A model generated the notes under the pieces. The model worked only from the letters and a program-made list of their open reading frames with translations, searched no databases and had not been told where the DNA came from. Position numbers and translations under genes: made by a program. From Arcobacter sp. (GTDB taxonomy: Bacteria > Campylobacterota > Campylobacteria > Campylobacterales > Arcobacteraceae), in assembly GCA_002869535.1 (NCBI GenBank), contig PKUK01000009.1, positions 1 to 64,000 of the forward strand: a DNA stretch of 64,000 nucleotides, written 5' to 3'. Shown here in pieces: positions 8,765 to 18,968 of the stretch (position 1 is its first letter; each line of letters opens with the position of its first letter).

Positions 8765-10576
8765 TTATATTTGAAACTTAGAGATAAGTTCATCAGAACA
8801 CTCTAATATTCCACGTTCTCTTAAATCATCAATTACACTTTTTGTACAATCAACATCATCAGGCCATCTTCTTTGAAAATTATCATATGAGTTCTTATTT
8901 GTAGCATCAACACCTAAAGTATCATTTGCTATAAAAATATCTCTATTTGAATCTATATTATTACAAACTCTCCAAATAAGCATGTAAGGGTTGCTCACAT
9001 CATTTTTAGCCTCATCTACTATGATTAAGATTCTTAAGTGCTCATAGAGAGGTTTAAGCTCTTCAAATAGATATTTTTGACTCCTAGTTTTATTTACAGT
9101 TATTATCGTAACTGGATTTTTTGTATATTTGAAATATTGTTTTAAATTAATAATATCACTTGAAATCTCTTTCATTTTAGTTAATAACTCAACATCACCT
9201 AAAACTTTTACTCCACTATCACTAATTTCATCACTAGTACAATCAAGACCTAGTTTTCCACCAACTGCAAATTTGGGACTTGAATGGTCAAGTGCATCAA
9301 CTACACCCCTTGAGATAAACAGGTCATTTATATCTATTCTATTTAGAATATGTTTTGTTATCTCTTCATGGTTTGTAAGTTCTGGTGCATCATGGTTTAC
9401 AAAAATCGCATGTTTTACAAAACTCATTTGCCCTACTCCCCAAAACGCATGCATCATTTGACTTGCATGTCCAGGATATAGTGTTTTGATTTTGGCAATT
9501 ATAAGATTATGAAAAACTCCATTTTCAGGCATATAATAATCAATCAAATCAGGAGCTGTAGTTTTAAGTAAAGGTAAAAATATTCTTTCAGTTGCATGCC
9601 CCATATATTTATCTTCTAATGGTGGTTTACCAACAACTGTTGCTAAAAATGTTGGTTTTGCTTTACTTGTAATTGCTGTAACTTCCATAAAAGGATACTC
9701 TTCTTCAAGGGTATAATAACCAGTATGATCTCCAAATGGTCCCTCTATTCTCATCTTAGATGGGTCTACAAAACCTTCTATAATAAAGTCATTATCCCTT
9801 GGAACATAAATATCATTTGTAATTGATTTTACAAGTTGAGCATTTTTATTTTTTACAAAACCATAAAGCATAAGTTCAAATATACCTATTGGCAAAGGTG
9901 CTTGTCCACACCAAATATACATAGGATCACCGCCAACTCCAATAGATACTGGCATTTTTTTACCTGCAGCTTTATATTCATGGAAAAAATGATTACTATC
10001 TTTGTGTATTTGCCAATGCATTCCTAAAGTATGATCATCATAAACTTGAAGTCTATACATTCCTAAGTTTTTAAGTTCACCATTCAGACTTGTCGTATAA
10101 ACTTGCCCCATAGTAATAAAAGGCCCACCGTCTTGCTCCCAAGTTGTTAATACTGGCAAGTCAGATAGTTTGGCATCACTTCCTAGTTTTATAACTTGTT
10201 GGCACTCACCTTTTCCTTTACTTTTTTTAGGAATAGTATTTTTTAGTGCAAATAGTTTTCCAAAAGTTGAAAGTTTTTCACTAAATGTTGTTGGTGGTTT
10301 CATTTTTAGTAAGCTTTCTATCTCACTTCCTATCTTATCTCCATCACCAATAAACAGTTTTACTGCTTTTTCATTACAAAATACATTCATCAAAACTGGA
10401 ATATCAAATTTCTTTCCAGATTTTTTATCAATAGGATTTGTAAATAAAATCGCTTTTGAATCCTCTTTTTTAACCTCTACATATGCGATGTGTGGTATTT
10501 CTAAGTATATATCCAACTCATCATCAATAACTTTTAATAAATCATTCTTTTTAAGTAGCTCTATTGCTTTTTCCAT
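8765..10576 (-). CDS. UbiD-family decarboxylase (menaquinone biosynthesis type)
   Basis: UbiD/MenA-decarboxylase family protein of about 603 residues, a prenylated-FMN enzyme. The family motifs IEGPFGDHTGYY and ATERIFLPLLKTTAPDL are present and uninterrupted. In Campylobacterota such proteins act in the futalosine menaquinone route or other aromatic acid decarboxylations. I chose ATG at 10576 (MEKAIELL) because GAGGG lies just upstream; the longer frame from 10597 adds seven residues without a better RBS. Convergent with the diguanylate cyclase. Substrate is inferred, not shown. Confidence 0.82.
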   Translation of the reverse strand: MEKAIELLKKNDLLKVIDDELDIYLEIPHIAYVEVKKEDSKAILFTNPIDKKSGKKFDIPVLMNVFCNEKAVKLFIGDGDKIGSEIESLLKMKPPTTFSEKLSTFGKLFALKNTIPKKSKGKGECQQVIKLGSDAKLSDLPVLTTWEQDGGPFITMGQVYTTSLNGELKNLGMYRLQVYDDHTLGMHWQIHKDSNHFFHEYKAAGKKMPVSIGVGGDPMYIWCGQAPLPIGIFELMLYGFVKNKNAQLVKSITNDIYVPRDNDFIIEGFVDPSKMRIEGPFGDHTGYYTLEEEYPFMEVTAITSKAKPTFLATVVGKPPLEDKYMGHATERIFLPLLKTTAPDLIDYYMPENGVFHNLIIAKIKTLYPGHASQMMHAFWGVGQMSFVKHAIFVNHDAPELTNHEEITKHILNRIDINDLFISRGVVDALDHSSPKFAVGGKLGLDCTSDEISDSGVKVLGDVELLTKMKEISSDIINLKQYFKYTKNPVTIITVNKTRSQKYLFEELKPLYEHLRILIIVDEAKNDVSNPYMLIWRVCNNIDSNRDIFIANDTLGVDATNKNSYDNFQRRWPDDVDCTKSVIDDLRERGILECSDELISKFQI

Positions 10577-10661
10577 ATTTCCCTCTAAAGTAAACAAATA
10601 ATTAGTATAAATCTTATATCATTTTATCAATAAATAATAGTTTATAATAGAGGTTTTATAT

Positions 10662-11810
10662 ATGTTTGATAAAATAATTGATAGAAAAAATAGCTCATGC
10701 ACTAAGTATGATGATTTAGAACACTATTTTGGCAATGCCAACTTGGATCCATTTTGGGTGGCAGACATGGATTTTGAAATACCTCCTTTTATTCAAGAAG
10801 CTATTCAAAAAAGAGCTTCACATAATGTATATGGATATGGGAAACAAAATAAAGAGATTTTTGAAGCAATAAAAAACTGGATGAAATCTCAACACTCATG
10901 GGATATTGATACGTCATGGATATCATTATGTAATGGAGTTGTTCCAGCATATGCAGCTTGTGTTGAGGCTTTTAGCAATATTGATGATGAAATCATTGTA
11001 CAAACTCCCGTATACTTTCCTCTATTTCAATGCATTAAATCTAATAATAGAAAAGTTTTATACAATCCATTAAAACAAATAGATGGTTATTACACTATGG
11101 ATTTAGAACATTTAAAATCAATCATTACACCAAAAACAAAAATATTAACACTTTGTTCACCTCACAATCCAGTTGGAAGAGTTTGGAGTAAAGAAGAGTT
11201 AGAAGAGTTGGCTAATATATGTATTAAAAATAATATTACTATAATAAGTGATGAGATACATGCCGACTTAGTATTTAAAAAGTTTACACCACTTGCTTCA
11301 ATAAATGACAAAATATCAAATTGTACAATTACTCTAAACTCTTCAGGAAAAACATTTAATATAGCAGGGTTAAATGCTTCATATTGTATCACTTCAAACA
11401 ATGAATTAAAAGATAAATTGGATAAAGTCATAAAACAAAGAGTTATAAACTCAGTAAATGTATTTGGGCTAATTGCGATGCAAAGTGCCTATGAAAATGG
11501 CACTGTATGGCTAAACGACTTAAAAGACTACATCTCATCAAATATAGATTTCACAATAGAGTATTTACATAAAAATAGTAAAATAAAAGTGCATAGACCA
11601 GAAGCGACATACCTATTATGGCTTGATTTTAGTGAATATAACTTAGCTCATAATAAAATAAAAGAGATGCTATTACAGGAGTGTAAAATTGCACTTAATG
11701 ATGGATTAACATTTGGAAAAAATGGAAAAAACTACTTTAGATTTAATAGTGCCACATCAAAAATACAACTTAAAAATGGATTAAATAAAATTATTAGTAT
11801 TTTTAAGTAA
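10662..11810 (+). CDS. patB: MalY/PatB-family PLP aminotransferase / C-S lyase
   Basis: Fold-type I pyridoxal phosphate enzyme of 382 residues related to cystathionine beta-lyases of the MalY/PatB group. PLP is bound by Lys230 in NSSGKTFN, with Asp197 in SDEIHADLV contacting the pyridine ring. The N-terminal motif FWVADMDFE near residue 31 is typical of the group. It starts 61 nt from the divergent ubiD-like gene, with AGG eight bases before the ATG. The role (C-S lyase versus aminotransferase) cannot be set from sequence. Confidence 0.82.
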   Translation: MFDKIIDRKNSSCTKYDDLEHYFGNANLDPFWVADMDFEIPPFIQEAIQKRASHNVYGYGKQNKEIFEAIKNWMKSQHSWDIDTSWISLCNGVVPAYAACVEAFSNIDDEIIVQTPVYFPLFQCIKSNNRKVLYNPLKQIDGYYTMDLEHLKSIITPKTKILTLCSPHNPVGRVWSKEELEELANICIKNNITIISDEIHADLVFKKFTPLASINDKISNCTITLNSSGKTFNIAGLNASYCITSNNELKDKLDKVIKQRVINSVNVFGLIAMQSAYENGTVWLNDLKDYISSNIDFTIEYLHKNSKIKVHRPEATYLLWLDFSEYNLAHNKIKEMLLQECKIALNDGLTFGKNGKNYFRFNSATSKIQLKNGLNKIISIFK

Positions 11811-11944
11811 ATAAATTCATAGAATAAAGTATTACCTTTTTTCTCACTTTTTTCTCTTTGGTTTTATTTTGTAACAAATGCTTAAGAAATTGCCACAAAG
11901 TTAGTGTACAATCATTCTACATATTATTATGAAATGGATTAAGC

Positions 11945-12307
11945 ATGTCAAATGAACTATTATTGTCAGCAACAATTTTTATTGTAATAGGTATTGTAGT
12001 TGTATCAATATTTATACTTTCAAAATTTGTTGGACCTCAAAACAAAGAGGATAAATCAAAAAATACCGTTTATGAATCTGGGGTAAGTAACCCAGTTGGT
12101 GGAACTAAACTTAGGTTTAGTATCAAATTCTATTTAGTAGCAATTTTATTTGTACTATTTGATGTCGAAATAATTTTCATGTTTCCATGGGCTGTAAATA
12201 TTAGAGAGTTAGGGTTCTTAGGACTATTTGAAATGTTTATGTTTATGGGATTATTATTTGCAGGTTTAATTTACATCTATAAGAAAAAGGCATTATCATG
12301 GGACTAG
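11945..12307 (+). CDS. nuoA: NADH-quinone oxidoreductase subunit A
   Basis: First gene of the complex I operon; 120 residues with three membrane helices. The conserved loop [19 protein letters not shown] with its acidic FDVEIIF segment (about residues 65-80) is intact. The 134-nt gap before it after patB must hold the operon promoter; an extended -10-like TGTACAAT is seen at 11905-11912 but no clear -35. Ends 10 nt inside nuoB. Confidence 0.93.
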   Translation: MSNELLLSATIFIVIGIVVVSIFILSKFVGPQNKEDKSKNTVYESGVSNPVGGTKLRFSIKFYLVAILFVLFDVEIIFMFPWAVNIRELGFLGLFEMFMFMGLLFAGLIYIYKKKALSWD

Positions 12308-12813
12308 GAGCAGAATCAATATTAGGTGATTCAATAATCACAACAAGACTTGACAAAGCAGTAAACTGGGCAAGATCATATTCCTTATGGCCTATGGTAT
12401 TTGGTACAGCATGTTGTGGGATTGAGTTTATGTCAGTTGCAGCAGCAAAATATGATATATCAAGATTTGGGGCAGAGGTTGTAAGATTTTCTCCAAGACA
12501 AGCTGACTTGCTTATTGTTGCAGGTACTATTACATATAAACAAGCACCTGTATTAAAAAAGATTTATGATCAAATGTGTGAGCCTAAATGGGTTATATCA
12601 ATGGGAGCATGTGCAAGTTCTGGTGGTTTTTATGATAACTACACAACTTTACAAGGGATTGATGCAGTTATTCCAGTTGATGAATATGTTTCAGGTTGTC
12701 CACCAAGACCTGAAGCTGTACTAGATGCAATTATGAATATACAGAAAAAAGCTCAAAATGAATCTATTATTGTAGATAGAGTAAAAGAGTTCAAAGGAAT
12801 CCTTGATGCTTAA
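12298..12813 (+). CDS. nuoB: NADH-quinone oxidoreductase subunit B
   Basis: Peripheral-arm subunit of 171 residues that holds cluster N2, the last Fe-S centre before quinone. Ligands are the tandem Cys39-Cys40 in TACCGIEF plus the cysteines in GACASSGG and [10 protein letters not shown]. Overlaps nuoA by 10 nt and nuoC/D by 8 nt, showing tight translational coupling. Confidence 0.95.
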   Translation: MGLGAESILGDSIITTRLDKAVNWARSYSLWPMVFGTACCGIEFMSVAAAKYDISRFGAEVVRFSPRQADLLIVAGTITYKQAPVLKKIYDQMCEPKWVISMGACASSGGFYDNYTTLQGIDAVIPVDEYVSGCPPRPEAVLDAIMNIQKKAQNESIIVDRVKEFKGILDA

Positions 12814-14440
12814 ACCAGATATGTTAATTTCACAAAATGAGATTAAGTCAACTATCAAAAAACTAAAAGATGAAGAAGGTTATAACTTACTTCTTGATAT
12901 TACAGCAATTGATTACTTGAAATATCCAGATGTAACTCCTTCAAGATTTGCACTTATCTATATATTAAGAGATAAGACTTTCAAAAAACAAATTGTTATA
13001 AAAGCATATGTTGCTGATAACAACTTAAATGTTGATACTATTAGTGATTTATATGAAGCTGCAAACTGGGCAGAGCGAGAAACTTTTGACCAATATGGTA
13101 TTAACTTCATTGGTCATCCAAATATGAAAAGACTTCTAAACCACCATCAGTTTGTTGGATATCCATTAAGAAAAGATTACAATATTACTGATGGACAAAT
13201 TTGTACTGAAACTGAAGATTTAATGGATGAAATGATTCCTTTACTAAAATCAAAAGGTCATAGTGAGACAAGTTTAGAAGAACTTATGTTATTAAATGTT
13301 GGTCCTTCACACCCTGCTTCTCATGGTACAATTAGAAACTTCGTTGCAATGGAAGGTGAAACAATCACTGCCTGTGTTACAGAAATTGGTTATTTACACA
13401 GAGGTTTTGAAAAAGCATGTGAAACACATAACTATTCACAAGTTATTCCATATACGGATAGACTTAATTACTGTTCAGCAATATTAAACAATGTTGGATA
13501 TGCAAAAGCTGTTGAAGATATGTTAGGTATAGATATCACACCAAGAGCAAAAATGATAAGAATTGTTATTGGAGAATTAAGTAGAATAACTGACCACCTT
13601 GTTTGTAATGCAGCAAATATGGTTGATATGGGTGGTTTAACAAACTACTGGTATCTTTTTGCTCCAAGAGATAAAGCTTATGATATTTTATCAAAACTAA
13701 CAGGTGCTAGATTAACTAACTCTTATACAAGAATTGGTGGTTTAGAGTTTGATTTATATGATGGTTTTGAAGCTGACTTAAATGAAGTTTTAAGAGATGT
13801 AGAAAAAGCAATTGATGATGCTTTATCATTAGTTGAAAGAAATAGAATCTTCCAAGATAGAACACAAGATGTTGGTGTTATAAATGCAGATTTTGCTTTA
13901 AGTGCTGGAATTACAGGTCCAAACTTAAGAGCTGCTGGAGTTGCATTTGACTTAAGAAAAGATAAGCCTTACTATGGTTATGAAAACTTCGATTTTGATG
14001 TTGTAGTTGGTTCTCATGGTGATGTTTATGATAGATTTATGTGTAGATTTGAAGAGATGAAACAATCTATTAGAATCATTGAACAAGCGATGAAAGAGAT
14101 GCCAGATGGTCCTATTAATGTAGGAGCTCCAGGAATATTCTTACCAGCTAAAAAAGATGTTTATGGAAACATTGAAGGTTTAATGAATAAATTTAAACTT
14201 ACATTTGAAGGTATTAAAGTTCCAAAAGGTGAATATTATGGATTTACTGAAGGTGGAAATGGTGAGTTAGGTTTCCACATTACAAGTGATGGAACAGGAA
14301 CACCTTATAAAGTAAAATGTAGACCACCTAGTTTCTATTCACTTGCAGCATATGCAAAAATTGTAGAAAATTCAATGTTAGCTGATGCAGTTATTACAAT
14401 GGCATCAATGAACTTTATTGCAGGGGAGTTTGATAGATAA
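12806..14440 (+). CDS. nuoCD: NADH-quinone oxidoreductase fused subunits C/D
   Basis: A single reading frame of 544 residues contains both the 30-kDa NuoC domain (about 1-150, with the signature [16 protein letters not shown]) and the 49-kDa NuoD domain (from about 160, beginning [13 protein letters not shown] and including HRGFEKACE, which lines the quinone site). The same fusion is known in enterobacterial complex I. I prefer ATG at 12806 to the TTG at 12803. The gene starts inside nuoB and ends one base into nuoE. Confidence 0.93.
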   Translation: MLKPDMLISQNEIKSTIKKLKDEEGYNLLLDITAIDYLKYPDVTPSRFALIYILRDKTFKKQIVIKAYVADNNLNVDTISDLYEAANWAERETFDQYGINFIGHPNMKRLLNHHQFVGYPLRKDYNITDGQICTETEDLMDEMIPLLKSKGHSETSLEELMLLNVGPSHPASHGTIRNFVAMEGETITACVTEIGYLHRGFEKACETHNYSQVIPYTDRLNYCSAILNNVGYAKAVEDMLGIDITPRAKMIRIVIGELSRITDHLVCNAANMVDMGGLTNYWYLFAPRDKAYDILSKLTGARLTNSYTRIGGLEFDLYDGFEADLNEVLRDVEKAIDDALSLVERNRIFQDRTQDVGVINADFALSAGITGPNLRAAGVAFDLRKDKPYYGYENFDFDVVVGSHGDVYDRFMCRFEEMKQSIRIIEQAMKEMPDGPINVGAPGIFLPAKKDVYGNIEGLMNKFKLTFEGIKVPKGEYYGFTEGGNGELGFHITSDGTGTPYKVKCRPPSFYSLAAYAKIVENSMLADAVITMASMNFIAGEFDR

Positions 14441-14916
14441 TGGCAAAATTTCAATATACAAAAGAAAATGAAGAAAAATTCCAAGTTACAGCTAAAAAAT
14501 ACCCAAAAATAGATGCAATGATGCTACCAGCATTATGGCTAGTTCAAGAACAAGAGGGATGGGTAAGCCCTGAAGCTATGATATTTGTAGCTGATAAAGT
14601 AGGTAAACAACCTATTGAAGTTTATGAATTTGCAACATTTTATACAATGTTTAATCTAAAACCAATTGGAACATACCACATAGAGTTATGTAAAACATTA
14701 TCATGTATGGTAATGGGAGCAAATAATCTTAAAAAATTCATAAAAGATACACTAGGAATCGAACCAGGGCAAACAAGTGCTGATGGTAAATTTCACCTTA
14801 GTGAAGTTGAGTGTCAAGGAGCTTGTGGAGGTGCACCAATGATTGCACTAAATCACACTTATCACGAAAACTTAACTGTTGACAAACTTAAAAAAATCAT
14901 TGAGGAGTGTAAGTAA
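14440..14916 (+). CDS. nuoE: NADH-quinone oxidoreductase subunit E
   Basis: Subunit of 158 residues of the NADH-oxidising module. The four [2Fe-2S] ligands are seen in CKTLSC and CQGACGG. Helicobacter and Campylobacter lack NuoE and NuoF, so its presence, as in Arcobacter, implies that this complex I can use NADH. It shares one base with each neighbour. Confidence 0.94.
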   Translation: MAKFQYTKENEEKFQVTAKKYPKIDAMMLPALWLVQEQEGWVSPEAMIFVADKVGKQPIEVYEFATFYTMFNLKPIGTYHIELCKTLSCMVMGANNLKKFIKDTLGIEPGQTSADGKFHLSEVECQGACGGAPMIALNHTYHENLTVDKLKKIIEECK

Positions 14917-16193
14917 TGGCTGCGAATGATATGATTGTAAAAATAGTAAGTAAGAACTTTGATATTCCAAATTCACATAAATTAGAAGTTGCGTTAAAAA
15001 ATGGAAGATACTCTTCTATTGACAAACTTTTTACTATGGCTCCTGATGATGTAACAGAAGAAGTTTGTAAAAGTGGATTAAGAGGAAAAGGTGGTGGTGG
15101 AGCTGCTTGTGGACCTAAGTGGAAACTTATGCCTCCTGTTGATGAAAGACCAAGATATTTAATCTGTAATGGTGATGAGTCAGAACCTGGAACTTTTAAA
15201 GATAGACAAATTTTCCAATATGACCCACATCTTTTAATAGAGGGAATTATCTGTTCATGTTATGCAATTGGTGCACATGATGCATATATTTATATTAGAG
15301 GTGAGTATAAGTTTTTTATTGACCAACTAAACAATGCTATTGATGAAGCTTATGAAGCTGTAATTATTGGTGATAAAGTTATGAACAAATATGACTTTAG
15401 AGTTAATATTACAGTTCATAGAGGTGGTGGAGCATATATTTGTGGAGAAAAATCTGCACTTATTGAATCAATTGAAGGTAAAAGAGGACACCCAAGACTT
15501 AAACCACATGGTAAAGAGTGTGAGTGGTTCTATGATATGCCTGCAACTGTAAACAATGTTGAAACTATTGCTTCTGTTCCTAATATTGTTGAAAATGGTT
15601 ATGAATCATATACAAAATATGGAACTGAAAAGGCTCCAGGAACTATGCTATTTGCAATGAGTGGTCCTGTTAAAAATCCAGGTGTTTATGAATTACAATA
15701 TGGTTGTAAAATGACTGATGTAATAGAACAAATTGGTGGAGGAATGCAAGATGGGCTTAAATTAAAAGCTGTAATCCCTGGAGGAGCATCTTGTCCAATT
15801 TTGACAGCTGAAGAAGTTGAAAAAGCATATTTAGATTATGAATCTATGTGGGATATTGGTTCAACGCTAGGGACAGGTGGAATGATGATTATTCCAGAAG
15901 GTACTTCTATGGTTGATGTGGCAAAAAATTTAATAGAATTTTACCATCACGAATCTTGTGGACAATGTACACCGTGTAGAGAGGGTACAGGTTGGATTGA
16001 TAAAATTTTAAGAGATTTATTAGAAGGTCTTGGAAAAGAAGAAGATTTAAATACTATTTTAGATGTTTGTGAAACTATGAACGGTAAAACTGTTTGTGTT
16101 TTTGCACCAGCTGTAAAAGATATTATTAAAAGTATTGTTCAAAAATATAGACATGAATTCGTTGAATTAATCGAAAAAACAAAAATAAACTAG
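14916..16193 (+). CDS. nuoF: NADH-quinone oxidoreductase subunit F
   Basis: Flavoprotein subunit of 425 residues carrying the NADH site, FMN and cluster N3. The glycine-rich FMN/NADH loop is LRGKGGGGAACGPKW (near residue 54), the second flavin motif ICGEKSALIESIEG is near 176, and the [4Fe-4S] motif ESCGQCTPCREG is near 348. The gene ends with TAG, showing that this organism also uses TAG as a true stop. Confidence 0.95.
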   Translation: MAANDMIVKIVSKNFDIPNSHKLEVALKNGRYSSIDKLFTMAPDDVTEEVCKSGLRGKGGGGAACGPKWKLMPPVDERPRYLICNGDESEPGTFKDRQIFQYDPHLLIEGIICSCYAIGAHDAYIYIRGEYKFFIDQLNNAIDEAYEAVIIGDKVMNKYDFRVNITVHRGGGAYICGEKSALIESIEGKRGHPRLKPHGKECEWFYDMPATVNNVETIASVPNIVENGYESYTKYGTEKAPGTMLFAMSGPVKNPGVYELQYGCKMTDVIEQIGGGMQDGLKLKAVIPGGASCPILTAEEVEKAYLDYESMWDIGSTLGTGGMMIIPEGTSMVDVAKNLIEFYHHESCGQCTPCREGTGWIDKILRDLLEGLGKEEDLNTILDVCETMNGKTVCVFAPAVKDIIKSIVQKYRHEFVELIEKTKIN

Positions 16194-16210
16194 AAATATA
16201 AGGAGAGAAT

Positions 16211-17497
16211 ATGGGAAAGAATACATTTACATTGACAGATAATAGAAATGGTAATACTTACGAGTATAATGTTATTGATGGAACAAGAGGACCTAGTGTA
16301 GTTGATATTAGATCATTTTATAAAGATACAGGAATGTTTACGTATGACCCTGGGTATACATCTACTGCATCTTGTGATTCTAAAATTACATTTATTGATG
16401 GTGAAAACTCTGAGTTAAGATATAGAGGTTATGATATTGCTGACTTAGCTGGTAAACACTCTTTTATGGATGTATCTTATCTTCTTATGAGAGGTCAACT
16501 ACCAACTGAACAAGCTTCAAAAAACTTTGATTTAGAGATTAGACATAGATCATTTTTAAATGAAGGTATTATAAGACTTTTTGATGCTTTACCAGATGGT
16601 GCTCATCCAATGGCAACAATGGGAGCTGCAACAATGGCTCTAGCTGCATTTTATAAAGATCACTTACATTTAGAAGATGAAGAACAATTCAAAATGATGA
16701 GAAGAAGAATCTTAGCAAAAATGCCAACAATTGCTGCTATGGCATATAGAAACTCAATTGGTACGCCACTTATTTATCCAGATGTAGATAAATATTTCAC
16801 TGAAAACTTCTTATATATGCTTAGAGCATATCCAGGTGGTAAAATGAAAAACCTTGGAAATGGAAAAAGTGATGAGATTAGACAAGTTGAAGTTGATGCA
16901 CTAGATGCAATCTTTACTTTACATGCTGATCATGAGCAAAATGCTTCTACAACAACTGTTAGAAATGTTGGTTCTACTGAAGCTCACCCATATGTTGCAA
17001 TTGCTTCTGGTATTTCTGCCTTATGGGGAAGTGCACACGGTGGTGCAAATGAAAAAGTTATGGATCAATTAAAAATGATTGGTGATGTTAAAAATGTACC
17101 TTCATATATTGCTAAAGCAAAAGATAAAAATGATCCATTTAGATTAATGGGATTTGGACATAGAGTTTATAAAAATAGAGATCCAAGAGCTGAAGCATTA
17201 AAAGGATTACAAGATAAATTAAGAGAAGAGTTAAACCTTGATTCTAAATTACTTGATATCGCAGCAGCAGTTGAAGAAGCAGCATTAAGTGATGATTACT
17301 TTAAACAAAGAGGTTTATATCCAAATATTGACTTCTATTCAGGGGTAATTTTAACAGCTCTTAGAATTCCAATTGCAATGTTTACACCAATCTTTGTTAT
17401 TGGTAGAACACCAGGTTGGTTAGCACAATGGTCTGAATTAAAACAAGATCCAACAGCTAAAATTGCTAGACCTAGACAGTTATATACTGGAAAATAA
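16211..17497 (+). CDS. gltA: Citrate synthase
   Basis: Type II (hexameric-type) citrate synthase of 428 residues, condensing acetyl-CoA and oxaloacetate. The catalytic residues are His276 (GSAHGGANE), His317 (FGHRVYKNRDPRA) and Asp374 (NIDFYSG), a constant shift of 12 from E. coli numbering. It sits between nuoF and nuoG, 17 nt after nuoF with its own strong AAGGAGAG ribosome binding site, so an enzyme of the TCA cycle is expressed with complex I. Confidence 0.96.
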   Translation: MGKNTFTLTDNRNGNTYEYNVIDGTRGPSVVDIRSFYKDTGMFTYDPGYTSTASCDSKITFIDGENSELRYRGYDIADLAGKHSFMDVSYLLMRGQLPTEQASKNFDLEIRHRSFLNEGIIRLFDALPDGAHPMATMGAATMALAAFYKDHLHLEDEEQFKMMRRRILAKMPTIAAMAYRNSIGTPLIYPDVDKYFTENFLYMLRAYPGGKMKNLGNGKSDEIRQVEVDALDAIFTLHADHEQNASTTTVRNVGSTEAHPYVAIASGISALWGSAHGGANEKVMDQLKMIGDVKNVPSYIAKAKDKNDPFRLMGFGHRVYKNRDPRAEALKGLQDKLREELNLDSKLLDIAAAVEEAALSDDYFKQRGLYPNIDFYSGVILTALRIPIAMFTPIFVIGRTPGWLAQWSELKQDPTAKIARPRQLYTGK

Positions 17498-17531
17498 TTA
17501 ATACAATAAACTATGAAGAGGATTTATTAAA

Positions 17532-18968
17532 ATGAGCGAAATGGTAAAACTGATAATCAATGATCAGGAGATGGAGGCAGAAAAGGGAAGTCTCTTAATT
17601 GATAAATTATTAGATGAAGAAATTCATATTCCTCATTTTTGCTATCACAAAGCATTGGGGAAAGATGGAAACTGTAGAATGTGTATGGTTGAAATCGCTG
17701 GACAAAAGAGACCTCAAATTGCCTGTGATACTCCTGTAAAAGACGGAATGGTAGTTAGTACAACAAGCGATAACATAATGGCTGTAAGAAGAGATATCTT
17801 AGAATTACAGCTTATTAATCACCCAATTGACTGTCCTACCTGTGACCAAGCTGGTGAATGTAAGCTACAAGATTTTTATATGTAATCAGGTTTCTATGAA
17901 TCTAGAGTAAATGTTGAAGAAAAAAACAATGCTAGAAAAAGAGAAGATTTAGGTGCTAATGTAATGTTAGACCAAGAGAGATGTGTTCTTTGTACTAGAT
18001 GTGTTAGATTTTGCTCAGATATCGTGGGAACAAACGAACTAGGAGTTATAAGTAGAGCTGACCATTCAGTTATTGGTACTTTTCCTGGACGTCCTTTAAG
18101 TAACCCATATGCAATGAATGTAGTTGACTTATGTCCTGTTGGTGCTTTAACTTCAAAAGACTTTAGATTTAAACAAAGAGTTTGGTTTATGGAATCATTC
18201 AATGCTATTTGTAATGGTTGTTCAAAGGGTTGTAATATCTTTGTTGACCATAGAAAAGAGAAGTATGAAGATGATAAAATATTTAGATTTAGACCAAGAA
18301 ATAATGCAGAAGTAAATGGTTATTTCATGTGTGATTATGGTAGATTATCTTATAAAAATGAAGAAGAAAATAGATTTGAAACAGCTTTAGTTAACAAAAA
18401 AGAAGATACTACAAGTAATGCAATAGCTTCTTTATATACAGAAGTTGCAAAAAACAATAATGCACTATTTCTAATAGGACCAAACTTATGTTTAGAAGAG
18501 ATGCAAAATATAAAAGCTTTTGCAGATGCTACAAAAGCAAATATCTCTGGATACTCTCCTCAATATATAGATGAAACATTTGGTGATGATTATCTAAAGA
18601 AAAATGATAAAAGTGCGAATAGAGCCTCTTTTAAAGAAGCAAATATAGATGAAGATGAAGCTTCATTTAAAAACTATTTTGATGCAGCATCACTAGTAGT
18701 AGTTTTTGATAATAACTACTTTGATAATAACTTAGATTTATTATCAGGTAAAAAAGTTATCTCTTGTTTTTCAAATCATGCAAAAACTATTGAAAAATCT
18801 GATGTTGCAATTCCAATTGCATCATTTTATGAAAAAAGTGGAACTTATATAAATGTTGATGGAATAAAACAAAAAGTTGCCTCAGGAATAAATAGAGATA
18901 AACAAGCAAAAACAATATCATCAATAGTTGAAACTATAAAAAGTATGATTGAAAAAGGAAATATATGA
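17532..18968 (+). pseudogene. nuoG: NADH-quinone oxidoreductase subunit G, in-frame TAA
   Basis: Electron-transfer subunit. The frame begins with a [2Fe-2S] domain (PHFCYHKALG, CRMCMVE), then the His/Cys cluster motif HPIDCPTCDQAGEC, and stops with TAA at 17883-17885 right after LQDFYM. The same frame goes on through SGFYESRVNVEEK to the next cluster motif CVLCTRCVRFC and CNGCSKGCNIF, ending at 18968. Total 478 codons: it lacks most of the molybdopterin-like domain that makes other NuoG about 800-900 residues, a short form. Without read-through, only 117 residues would be made, so complex I would be lost. The original residue was probably Glu (GAA), but this is inferred. Overlaps nuoH by 4 nt. 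Confidence 0.88.

Noticed and set aside
10170-10601. 143-codon frame opposite the ubiD-like gene
   Set aside because: Shadow of a well-conserved gene; low-complexity hydrophobic/Ser composition and no RBS.
17883-17885. Selenocysteine or pyrrolysine as an explanation of the nuoG stop
   Set aside because: These use TGA and TAG. The internal codons here are all TAA.
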